64,000 nt of DNA from assembly GCF_024345995.1 (NCBI RefSeq), contig NZ_JAGQCE010000002.1:124001-188000 (forward strand), written 5' to 3'. Numbering within the stretch: the stretch's first letter is position 1; every line of letters starts with the position of its first letter. Positions 36,606 to 43,951 of this stretch are shown one piece after another. Source of the DNA: Synechococcus sp. Cruz-7E5. GTDB taxonomy: Bacteria > Cyanobacteriota > Cyanobacteriia > PCC-6307 > Cyanobiaceae. The position numbers and the translations under genes are program-made. The notes beneath the pieces are model-generated. The model saw only the letters and a program-made list of their open reading frames with translations. It searched no databases and had not been told where the DNA came from.

Positions 36606-37694
36606 TCAGCGCGGTTGGGATGAGGGGTCGCTGCGACCCACGAGGGTCTGGCTCACGGCGGCGGCCATCGCGCGGATCAGATCGGTGGAGCGGGGATCGT
36701 TGAACGGTCCTTTGACCATGAACCCTGCTACGGCTCTCTTGCCGTTGGGCAGTTCGATCAGCCCGGCGTCGGAGTAGGCGATGCCGATGTCGCCGGTTTT
36801 GTTGAGCACGGTCACTCCCCGGGCCATCAGCTCGCTGTCGGGGTCGCTGGAGGTGCCCCCCAGACCCTTGAGCAGACCTGCGGGCAGCAGGGTGTTGGTG
36901 CGGGAGGTCGCCATGATCGTGCGGAAATGGTCGCGGGCCCGGGGGCTGAGTTTCTCGCCGATGTCAACCAGAGCGATCGAGCGGGCCAGGTCGCGGGGGC
37001 TGGTGGTGTTGGTGCCTTCGAGATCGGGCAGCCAATTGTTGATCACCGTGGCGGGAAGGCCAAGGGCCTGGAAATGGGCATTGGTGGCGGCCTTGCCCCC
37101 GAGACGTTTGATCAGAAGATTGGTGGCGCTGTTGTCGCTCACCCGGATCATCTCGGTGGCGGCCTCATAAAAGGGGAAGCGGGTGCCCAGCGGCCGGCTG
37201 GCCATCCAGCCGGCTCCCCCACCCATCACCTCCTTTGTGAGGGGCAGCGGCTCGTTCCAGCGAAGCTTGCCGGCGTCCAGGTCGTCGAGCGCCGCCAGCA
37301 GGATGGGGGTCTTGATCGAGCTGGCCGCTGGCAGGGGTGTGTCGGGATTGAGCTGGGCGAAACGGCCGTCATCGAGAACCAGCAGGAAGCCGCCCACCTT
37401 GAGATCCTTCTGCTCGGCGGCCAGGGCCTTCCAGCTCTGGCTGAGCTTGGTGAGCTCCACCCTGGGCTCGAAGCGGCCCAGGGCCAGCCCCCCCCTGGGG
37501 GTGGGCACTGGTGAGCTGGCGCTGCTTGCCTTGGGGGCTTCCATCGCCCCCTGGGCCAGCTTCGGAGCCAGTTGTTTCAAGGCGGTGCCGGTGAGCACAC
37601 CGAGGCCGAGGCCCATCACCAGCAGACGCAGGATGAGGGCGAGGGGTTGGAACCAGCCGGGGGATCCGGAACGGGGGGAGCGGCCCGTACGCAC
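36606..37694 (-). CDS. Class A beta-lactamase-like serine hydrolase
   Basis: 362 aa. Membrane-anchored at the N-terminus (LALILRLLVMGLGLGVLTGT, about 17-36), then a Pro/Ser linker and a serine beta-lactamase/transpeptidase-fold domain. Motif 1 is PAASSIKTPILLAAL (S-x-x-K, about 130), motif 2 is IRVSDNSATNLLI (S-D-N, about 195) and motif 3 is VLNKTGDIGIAYSD (K-T-G, about 305). The Omega-loop Glu-x-x-x-Asn of class A enzymes is not clear (LEGTNTTSP, spacing one short), so efficient beta-lactam deacylation is doubtful; a peptidoglycan-related role is possible. GTG 37694. Confidence 0.82.
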   Translation of the reverse strand: MRTGRSPRSGSPGWFQPLALILRLLVMGLGLGVLTGTALKQLAPKLAQGAMEAPKASSASSPVPTPRGGLALGRFEPRVELTKLSQSWKALAAEQKDLKVGGFLLVLDDGRFAQLNPDTPLPAASSIKTPILLAALDDLDAGKLRWNEPLPLTKEVMGGGAGWMASRPLGTRFPFYEAATEMIRVSDNSATNLLIKRLGGKAATNAHFQALGLPATVINNWLPDLEGTNTTSPRDLARSIALVDIGEKLSPRARDHFRTIMATSRTNTLLPAGLLKGLGGTSSDPDSELMARGVTVLNKTGDIGIAYSDAGLIELPNGKRAVAGFMVKGPFNDPRSTDLIRAMAAAVSQTLVGRSDPSSQPR

Positions 37695-37727
37695 GATGCA
37701 GCCAGGGGCGACGGAGATGGCAGGACC

Positions 37728-38522
37728 TTAGGGGGTTCCCCGCTGGCTGGCCCAGCGCAGCTGACGGACCATGCCCCTGACCAGGGCCACTTCCTCGGCG
37801 CTGATCTGGGCACGCTGCAGCAGCGCCCGCAGCTTGGCCATCCGGGCATGGGCCGTGTGAGGGAGCACAAACCCCACTTCCAGCAGCAGTTCCTCGGCAT
37901 CGGCGAGGGCGGCTTCGAGCAGCTCCCGAGCAGCGGGTTCTGGCCCGATCGACTGGGCCGGGCCGCCTGGTCGGCGTTCACTGTCTCCCTGCTGGCAGCG
38001 GCGCAGTTCGTGCAGGGTGATGGCAACCGCATGGGACAGGTTGAGTGAGGGGTAGCAGGCGTCGGTGCCGATCCGCAGGATGCGGCCCGCCTGGAGCAGT
38101 TCGTCGGTGCTCAGGCCCCGGTCCTCCCGCCCGAAGACCAGCGCCCCGGCGCTGTCCCGTCGCGCTGGCTCAGGCCGGCTCGGGCTCGGGTGACCCAGCA
38201 ACCAGGGGATGGCCTGGGCTGGCCCTTCGATTGGCACCGCCTGGGAGTCCACCCGTCCGTTGGCAGCGACCACCCGGGTGCGGTCGGCGATGGCTGACGC
38301 CAGATCCGGATAGACCCGGGCACCTTCAAGCAACGCTCCAGCGTGGACAGCCATGCGCCGGGCTTCCTCGCCGAGGTGATCGCAGCGGGGGGCCACCAGC
38401 CGCAGGTCGTGAAGCGCGAAATTGGCGCAGAGCCTGGCCACACTGCCCACATTCAGGGGGCCGGCGGGCTCCACCAGCACCAAGGCCAGCTCTGGGCACT
38501 CGGGCGCCGAACCGGCCCTCAC
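37728..38522 (-). CDS. TrmH/TrmJ-family RNA 2'-O-methyltransferase
   Basis: 264 aa. SPOUT methyltransferase; TrmJ methylates the 2'-OH of nucleotide 32 in tRNA. N-terminal LALVLVEPAGPLNVGSVARL-type motif (P-x-N-x-G-x-x-A-R) and NFALHDLRLVAPR; the SPOUT knot is GALVFGREDRGLSTDELLQA (about 130) and CYPSLNLSHAVAITLHEL (about 165). The C-terminal extension is helical, as in TrmJ. GTG 38522 overlaps the stop of cytM (GTGA). Length favours TrmJ over TrmH/TrmL. Confidence 0.9.
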   Translation of the reverse strand: MRAGSAPECPELALVLVEPAGPLNVGSVARLCANFALHDLRLVAPRCDHLGEEARRMAVHAGALLEGARVYPDLASAIADRTRVVAANGRVDSQAVPIEGPAQAIPWLLGHPSPSRPEPARRDSAGALVFGREDRGLSTDELLQAGRILRIGTDACYPSLNLSHAVAITLHELRRCQQGDSERRPGGPAQSIGPEPAARELLEAALADAEELLLEVGFVLPHTAHARMAKLRALLQRAQISAEEVALVRGMVRQLRWASQRGTP

Positions 38523-38917
38523 TCCAGGCTGTGCAGATGGGCCAGCAGGTCGGCCATGGCCTGGGGTTCGGGCTGGAAGCGCGGCATCGGCGGAGTGCGG
38601 CCGCTCACCACCTGGCGGATCAGCTGGCGGTCGCTGCGGCGCTTGCTGACCCCATGCAGGCTGGGACCCACCAGCCCCTGGGCGGCGATGCCGTGACAGC
38701 CGGCGCAGTTCATCCGAAACAGCCGACCACCAGTTTCAGCGGAGCCCGAGAGTTCAAGAGTGCGGCGGGTGTACGGGTCGCTGCGGGCCGCCGGAAGGAT
38801 GAGCAGCAGCAGCAGGATGCAGCCGGCTGCTGCCAGCAGCACCAGGGCGGTGATCAGGCCCTGGCGCTGAACCGGCGCCTGGGTGGTCTCCAGGATGGTG
38901 GAAGGATCGCCGGTCAC
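38519..38917 (-). CDS. cytM: Cytochrome cM (membrane-anchored c-type cytochrome)
   Basis: 132 aa. One N-terminal anchor helix ([20 protein letters not shown], about 20-40) and a class I cytochrome c domain: haem motif CAGCHG (about 72-77) and [20 protein letters not shown] with the Met ligand (about 110). Cytochrome cM is a cyanobacterial protein tied to respiratory/photosynthetic electron flow and stress. Compared with soluble c6, it keeps its anchor and has a shorter haem loop. GTG 38917; stop shared in GTGA with the TrmJ-like gene. It is divergent from petG, with 73 bp between. Confidence 0.87.
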   Translation of the reverse strand: MTGDPSTILETTQAPVQRQGLITALVLLAAAGCILLLLLILPAARSDPYTRRTLELSGSAETGGRLFRMNCAGCHGIAAQGLVGPSLHGVSKRRSDRQLIRQVVSGRTPPMPRFQPEPQAMADLLAHLHSLE

Positions 38918-38965
38918 GGATCACTCGGAAGACCCTCCCAGCCTGCCTTGGCCGTGGGAGAATTG

Positions 38966-38983
38966 CGGAAGGCAAATCTTCCG
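38966..38983 (+). repeat. Inverted repeat just upstream of petG
   Basis: CGGAAG, six-base spacer GCAAAT, CTTCCG: a perfect six-base-pair inverted repeat ending seven bases before the petG ATG, where the ribosome-binding site would be. It could form a leader hairpin or be an operator. There is no evidence of function beyond symmetry and position. Confidence 0.45.
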
Positions 38984-38990
38984 GCTCTCG

Positions 38991-39104
38991 ATGATTGAAC
39001 CCCTCCTCTGCGGCATCGTTCTGGGTTTGATCCCGATCACCCTGGTGGGACTGTTCGTGGCGGCCTGGAACCAGTACCGCCGTGGCAGCGCTCTGGGCGG
39101 CTGA
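38991..39104 (+). CDS. petG: Cytochrome b6f complex subunit V
   Basis: 37 aa, single membrane helix: [20 protein letters not shown] followed by [17 protein letters not shown]. Length, the M-I-E-P-L-L start and the Q-Y-R-R-G tail match PetG, a small subunit needed for b6f stability. It is divergent from cytM and stands 1 bp from the convergent rsmD stop. Together with petA/petC (8.5-10 kb) it gives three of the eight b6f subunits in this window. Confidence 0.97.
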   Translation: MIEPLLCGIVLGLIPITLVGLFVAAWNQYRRGSALGG

Positions 39105-39105
39105 G

Positions 39106-39681
39106 TCAGGCCGCAGGCACCAGGATCATCAGGCCGCAACTGCCATAGCGCCGCTGGTCGCTGAGCTGCCAGCCGTAAGGCACCTCCGGATAAGTCTGGC
39201 TTGAGCATTCCCACAGCAGCCGTCCCCCCTCGGCCAGCCAGCCGGACGCGGCCACAGCCTCGGCGATCGGCGCATAAAGACCTGACGCGTAGGGGGGATC
39301 TGCGTAGATCAGATCGAAGCCGCCCTCTGCTTCCTCCCCCAGTTGTTGCGCTGGGCCATGCATCAGCCATTGCGGCAGGTCGGCTCTGATCACGCGTAGG
39401 TCGCTGGCCGGATTCATACCAGCGTTGACGGCCTCCAGATTGCGCCGGGCGATGCCGAGGGTTGTCCGGTCGTGATCGATGGCCACCACCAGCCTGGCGC
39501 CCCTTTGCAGGACCTCGCAGCCCATCACCCCGCTGCCGCAGCAGAGATCGAGCCAGCGGCAACCACTCAGTTCACTCGCCAGCAGGTTGAGCACCGCCAA
39601 CCGCACCCTGGAGCTGGTCGGGCGGGTGTGCTGCCCTGTCGGGCTGAGCAATTTGCGACCGCCACTCAGCCGCAGGCTCAT
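39106..39681 (-). CDS. rsmD: 16S rRNA (guanine966-N2)-methyltransferase RsmD
   Basis: 191 aa. Methylates G966 of 16S rRNA in the 30S subunit. Starts MSLRLSGGRKLLSPTGQHTR with the R-P-T-S-S-R-V-R motif; SAM site WLDLCCGSGVMGCEVLQRGA (about 43-62); catalytic DPPY in FDLIYADPPYASGLY (about 125). Normal length. It overlaps the hisH stop by ATGA at 39678-39681. rsmD-hisH pairing is conserved in picocyanobacteria. Confidence 0.93.
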   Translation of the reverse strand: MSLRLSGGRKLLSPTGQHTRPTSSRVRLAVLNLLASELSGCRWLDLCCGSGVMGCEVLQRGARLVVAIDHDRTTLGIARRNLEAVNAGMNPASDLRVIRADLPQWLMHGPAQQLGEEAEGGFDLIYADPPYASGLYAPIAEAVAASGWLAEGGRLLWECSSQTYPEVPYGWQLSDQRRYGSCGLMILVPAA

Positions 39682-40310
39682 GCCCCGTCCTTTCCCACCC
39701 AGGCCAGCCAGCGCTCAAGCATGCGCTGCCCTTGGGGACCAGACTTTTCGGGGTGAAACTGGCAGGCCGCCAGGGCTCCCTGCCACACCGCCGCGGTCAC
39801 AGGCTGATCGGCGAACAGCACCTCTGCCGTGGTGCAGGCCGGGTCATCGGGAGCGGCGGCGTAGGAGTGCACGAAATAGACCCAGGCGGCTGAATGGCCC
39901 TCTGGCAGCAAGGGGCTCGGATTGGTGGAGATCAGGGGGGCCCAGCCCATGTGGGGGATCGGATGCCCCGGAGTGGACGGTAGGGACCGCACCCTGCCCT
40001 TGAGCAGTCCGAGGCCTGGCGCTTCTCCCTCCTCGCTCCCCTCGAACAGCAACTGCAGCCCCAGGCAGATCCCCAGCAGGGGGCGCTCCCTGGCGCTCCA
40101 TTCCCGCACTGGATCCGCCAGTCCGGCCTGGTGGAGGCGCTCCATGGCCGGGTCGAATGAACCCACCCCCGGCAGGATCAGGGCGGTGCAGGTCTCCATC
40201 GCGGGGGCGTCCAGTACGGGAATCAGCTCGGCGCCAAGACGCTCCACAGCCCGGGCCACCGAATGCAGGTTGCCCATCCCGTAATCGATCAGGCCGATCC
40301 GCAGGCTCAT
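39678..40310 (-). CDS. hisH: Imidazole glycerol phosphate synthase, glutamine amidotransferase subunit
   Basis: 210 aa. Class I glutaminase that supplies ammonia to HisF in histidine synthesis. Begins RIGLIDYGMGNLHSVARAVE; nucleophile Cys in LLGICLGLQLLFEGSEEGE (about 83); catalytic His-Glu in ACQFHPEKSGPQGQRML (about 185-189). ATG 40310 is the natural start; the earlier frame is antisense to the neighbouring genes. Overlaps the LOG-family gene stop by ATGA and rsmD by ATGA. Confidence 0.96.
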   Translation of the reverse strand: MSLRIGLIDYGMGNLHSVARAVERLGAELIPVLDAPAMETCTALILPGVGSFDPAMERLHQAGLADPVREWSARERPLLGICLGLQLLFEGSEEGEAPGLGLLKGRVRSLPSTPGHPIPHMGWAPLISTNPSPLLPEGHSAAWVYFVHSYAAAPDDPACTTAEVLFADQPVTAAVWQGALAACQFHPEKSGPQGQRMLERWLAWVGKDGA

Positions 40311-41362
40311 GGCTGTGGCTCCAGGCAGCTGCGTTGCTCCGGATGGATCAGGTCGTCGCAACGGGGCAGATCGAGGGCGTTGATGGCGGCGATGAGCTGG
40401 TAGAGGCGGCCGACGCGGCGTTGATCAAAGTCGAACTGGAGGCAGGGCCGCAGGCGATCGTTGTCGTCGCAGCTTTCCCCCAGCTCGAAATCGCCGCTTC
40501 GCAGCAGATCCCGGAAGCCGGAGCGGATGGTCAGCAGATCAGCCTCCGCCAGAGGCACGTGCAGCAGCAGCTCCAGCCCATCGTCGGTGACGCGGGTGGT
40601 GTGGAACACCCGATAGAAGTGGCGGATCAGCTCGATCGCCTCGCGGGCACAGCTGGCGTGGCTGAGCAGGCCCCTGTCGTCTGGACCGATCAACCCATCG
40701 CGCTCGAGGCCGGTGAGGAGGTCCTGAGGCCAGTCCTGCCATAGCTCATGGCCCGGCGGTGCCAGCAGCACCACCGGAATCGGAGCGGTGCGTCCTGTCT
40801 GGATCAGGGTGAGTGCTTCGAACAGTTCATCGAGGGTGCCGAAGCCGCCGGGGAGCACCACCAGGGCATCGCTCTCACGCAGGAAGAAGAGTTTGCGTGT
40901 GAAAAAGTAACGAAAATGAACCAGGCGGTCGCCTGCTGCTGCGACGTAGGGGTTGGGTTCCTGCTCAAAGGGCAGCTGGATGTTGAGCCCGAAGCTGTGC
41001 TCCGCCCCCGCTCCCCGGTTCGCCGCTTCCATCACCCCGCCGCCAGCGCCGGTGATCACATCGAAGCCGCTGGCCATGGCCTCACGACCGACTTCCTCGG
41101 CCAGCTGGTAGGTGGAGCTCTCCGGCAGGCTGCGGGCCGATCCGAACACCGCCACCTTGCGGGTGGTGCGGTGGGGGTGGAAGGCAGCCAGAGCCTCATG
41201 CAGATCGCTGAGGGCACCGGAGATCAGCTGCCAGTCGTCGGTTTCATCGGCGATGCTGGCCATCTCCAGGATCGAGTGGAGCGAGCGCTCGATCAGCAGG
41301 CGATGGGGGTTGTTAACCAGGGAATGGCCCAACCGCTCCAGTGAGGGAGAGGCTGGGGTCAT
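40307..41362 (-). CDS. LOG-family (lysine decarboxylase-like) protein, long form
   Basis: 351 aa. The core Rossmann-like domain carries GAGGGVMEAANRGAGAEHSF and VVLPGGFGTLDELFEALTLI, the PGGxGTxxE motif of LOG cytokinin-activating phosphoribohydrolases and of PpnN-type nucleotide 5'-monophosphate nucleosidases. It is longer than the 180-aa LOG core: about 90 extra residues on the N-side and a C-terminal stretch (about 270-350) with FDLGESCDDNDRL-type acidic sequence. That shape is closer to the PpnN-like long family. Function here is therefore probably nucleotide salvage, not hormone synthesis. ATG 41362; stop overlaps hisH by ATGA. Confidence 0.82.
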   Translation of the reverse strand: MTPASPSLERLGHSLVNNPHRLLIERSLHSILEMASIADETDDWQLISGALSDLHEALAAFHPHRTTRKVAVFGSARSLPESSTYQLAEEVGREAMASGFDVITGAGGGVMEAANRGAGAEHSFGLNIQLPFEQEPNPYVAAAGDRLVHFRYFFTRKLFFLRESDALVVLPGGFGTLDELFEALTLIQTGRTAPIPVVLLAPPGHELWQDWPQDLLTGLERDGLIGPDDRGLLSHASCAREAIELIRHFYRVFHTTRVTDDGLELLLHVPLAEADLLTIRSGFRDLLRSGDFELGESCDDNDRLRPCLQFDFDQRRVGRLYQLIAAINALDLPRCDDLIHPEQRSCLEPQP

Positions 41363-41397
41363 CAATGACGCTGAGGCGGGGGAAGTGGAGGGAATGC

Positions 41398-41721
<324 letters not shown>

Positions 41722-41799
41722 TCGAGGGAGGAGACAAGGTACCTGGAATCTAGCAACGAGGACCCGGAATCCCCGCTGACGGCGGAGCAACCGTAGGAA

Positions 41800-41824
41800 G
41801 ACAAAATGCCCGGACGCGCCGGGC
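41800..41824 (-). terminator. Intrinsic terminator of the Yfr1 RNA (and possibly guaB3)
   Basis: Read on the minus strand: GCCCGG, five-base loop CGCGT, CCGGGC, then ATTTTGT. A perfect six-base-pair GC stem with a U-rich tail. It ends the Yfr1 RNA and would also stop read-through from guaB3 into trxA. Confidence 0.82.
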
Positions 41825-41870
41825 GGGTTGGTGTGAGGAGTGTGCGAGCCGGAGCCCCCACACCTTGAGG
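41802..41870 (-). ncRNA. yfr1: Yfr1-like small regulatory RNA
   Basis: On the minus strand the intergenic space between guaB3 and trxA contains the exact 11-base motif ACTCCTCACAC (41841-41831). It is followed eight bases later by a terminator hairpin and U tract (41824-41802). Yfr1 is a 54-70 nt cyanobacterial sRNA known from picocyanobacteria, with this motif single-stranded between two hairpins, regulating outer-membrane protein mRNAs; it is found between guaB and trxA. The 5' end here cannot be set exactly; 41870 is approximate, and the first hairpin is not clear (GGTGTGGGG could pair with CCTCACACC instead). Confidence 0.87.
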
Positions 41871-41935
41871 TTAACGCCCATCTTCGCCGGGATTCTGTCG
41901 TTTCGGGCTGGAATCAAGAGCCCAGGTGTGGAGGA

Positions 41936-43102
41936 CTACTTGCCCATGCCCAGCTGCTGGGCTTTCTGGTACACCTTCCCCTCGGTGAGCAGGGATGGGG
42001 CCACCACCACCTCGACCTGCTGCATTTCCTTGATGGTGCGCGCGCCAAGAGTGCCCATCGAGGTTCGCAGGGCCCCGAGGAGGTTCTGGGTGCCGTCGTC
42101 GAGGCTGGCAGGCCCGCGCAGAATCTTCTCCAGACTGCCGGTGGTTCCCACGCTGATCCTGGTGCCCCTGGGCAGCACCGGACTGGGGGTGGCCATGCCC
42201 CAGTGGAAGCCACGCCCGGGGGCTTCGCTGGCCCGGGCGATCGGTGAGCCGATCATCACCGCATCGGCTCCGCAGGCGATGCATTTGCAGATGTCACCAC
42301 CGGTGACGATGCCGCCGTCGGCGACGATCGGCACGTAAATACCTGTCTCCCGCTCGTGATCGTCGCGCGCGGCAGCGCAATCGGCGACCGCCGTGGCCTG
42401 AGGGATGCCCACGCCCAGCACACCCCGCGACGTGCAGGCGGCGCCGGGGCCGATGCCCACCATCACGGCTGCCGCGCCCGCGCGCATCAGCTCGAGAGCC
42501 ACGTCATAGGTGACACAGTTGCCGATCACCACGGGAATGCCGAAATCGCGGCAGAGCGTGGCCAGATCGAGGGTCTCGCGTCCGGCAGGGCCGATGTGAT
42601 CGGTGGAGACGACGGTGGCCTGGACAAAGAAGAGGTCGGCGCCAGCTTCTGCCACCACCTGGCCGAAGCGCAGAGCCGCGGCTGGGGTGGCGCTGACGGC
42701 GGCGATGCCACCAGCGCTCTTGATCGCTGCGATGCGCTGGCGGATCAGGTCCTCCCGCACGGGCTGGGCGTAGAGCTCCTGCATCAGGGGCACGAAGGCC
42801 TCCTTGCCCACCTCAGCAATGCGATCGAGGATCGGGTTCGGGTCGTCGTAGCGGCACTGGACCCCCTCCAGGTTCAGCACCCCCAGGGCCCCGAGTCGGG
42901 AGAGTTCCACCGCCATTGATACATCCACCACACCGTCCATGGCGCTGGCGATGATCGGGATTTCCCTATCGATGCCGCCGATGCTCCAGCGGCTATCGGT
43001 CACCTCGGGATCCACGGTGCGACCGCCGGGCACCAGGGCGATCTCGTCGATCCCATAGGCGCGGCGGACGGTTCGGGATCGACCTAACTGAATGGACACC
43101 AC
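41936..43102 (-). CDS. guaB3: GuaB3-type IMP dehydrogenase family protein
   Basis: 388 aa. IMPDH-fold TIM barrel without the CBS domains of GuaB. The N-terminus reads GRSRTVRRAYGIDEIALVPG; the catalytic Cys lies in VGIGPGAACTSRGVLGVGIP (about 215). GGGIVTGGDICKCIACGADA-type phosphate site (ADGGIVTGGDICKCIACGAD, about 265) and a C-terminal flap with GTQNLLGALRTSMGTLGA are as in the GuaB3 family, which in cyanobacteria has IMPDH activity and feeds GTP synthesis. GTG 43102 begins the frame, with a second GTG next to it. Upstream of Yfr1 and trxA. Confidence 0.92.
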   Translation of the reverse strand: MVSIQLGRSRTVRRAYGIDEIALVPGGRTVDPEVTDSRWSIGGIDREIPIIASAMDGVVDVSMAVELSRLGALGVLNLEGVQCRYDDPNPILDRIAEVGKEAFVPLMQELYAQPVREDLIRQRIAAIKSAGGIAAVSATPAAALRFGQVVAEAGADLFFVQATVVSTDHIGPAGRETLDLATLCRDFGIPVVIGNCVTYDVALELMRAGAAAVMVGIGPGAACTSRGVLGVGIPQATAVADCAAARDDHERETGIYVPIVADGGIVTGGDICKCIACGADAVMIGSPIARASEAPGRGFHWGMATPSPVLPRGTRISVGTTGSLEKILRGPASLDDGTQNLLGALRTSMGTLGARTIKEMQQVEVVVAPSLLTEGKVYQKAQQLGMGK

Positions 43103-43170
43103 TGGGGTTTCTGCAGTCGGGACAAGCTATCAACCGGTCTGGCCCGGTCCAGGCTGCAACGGACCTGGCC

Positions 43171-43881
43171 TCAGGGCTGGCCGCGGAACGACGCCCAGCG
43201 CTCCTTCCACGAGGCCAGCAGCGTCTGACGGTCGCTGCTGCGCACCAGGCGGGTGAGCACGAAGCGGCTCAACCAGATCACCCCGGCCAGCTCCAGCAGG
43301 CCGGGAACCAGGGGCAGGCTCTCAATCGCTCCGAGCAGGGCTGCGTAGATCCTGAGCAGAAGCAGCAGGACCACAAAGCCCGCCAGCAGCTTCAGGGGGC
43401 CGCTGTACTGCTTCAGCTGCTGCTGGAAGTCACCGCGACTGAACCAGTCACGGACCTTGCCCATGAGCAGATCCCACTCTCCACCTCCGTCCCCGTCGAT
43501 GCCTGCTTCGCTGGCCGGGATGTGCAGGGTTGTGGCCACGGCTGGATCGGCCGAGGGCTCAACAAACGATGCGGGCGCAGGTTCAGGATCAGGTGGCGAT
43601 GGAGTTTCATGCTCCTGGACTGGTTGCGGTTCTGTTTCTTGCTCGGGGACCGCTGTGGGCTCGGGTTCTGGAGCTGGTTGCGGTTCAGGCTCCATGGCGG
43701 ACTCGGTACCAGCGCTCGGCTCGCCATCAGCGCTCGGCTCGGCTTCAGCGGTCACTGCTTCGTCCGGGGCTGATGGACTGGGACCAGGCTGAGCGATGAG
43801 CTCAGCCTCACTGAGTTGGGGCGTTGATGGCAGGTCCTGGCTCTCTTCGGGCTCATGGGACGCAGCAGAGGACTCGACCAC
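43171..43881 (-). CDS. CAAD/CURT1-domain membrane protein with acidic Pro-rich N-terminal arm
   Basis: 236 aa. The C-terminal third (about 140-236) is a CAAD domain: an amphipathic helix LLMGKVRDWFSRGDFQQQLK, a first hydrophobic helix LLAGFVVLLLLLRIYAALLG, a short turn and a second helix LLELAGVIWLSRFVLTRLVR, then DRQTLLASWKERWASF. CAAD is homologous to CURT1, which bends thylakoid membranes, and is found fused to some cyanobacterial aminoacyl-tRNA synthetases; here it is stand-alone. Residues about 1-135 are Pro/Glu/Ala-rich with EPEPQPAPEPEP-type repeats, likely disordered and strongly acidic. Start GTG 43881 is uncertain. Confidence 0.85.
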   Translation of the reverse strand: MVESSAASHEPEESQDLPSTPQLSEAELIAQPGPSPSAPDEAVTAEAEPSADGEPSAGTESAMEPEPQPAPEPEPTAVPEQETEPQPVQEHETPSPPDPEPAPASFVEPSADPAVATTLHIPASEAGIDGDGGGEWDLLMGKVRDWFSRGDFQQQLKQYSGPLKLLAGFVVLLLLLRIYAALLGAIESLPLVPGLLELAGVIWLSRFVLTRLVRSSDRQTLLASWKERWASFRGQP

Positions 43882-43951
43882 CGAATTAATGCGCGAAAAC
43901 GCGGGTGGAGCTTACGCCGTTTCTTCCGGCTTGTCCCTGCCGCTGCTGCGC

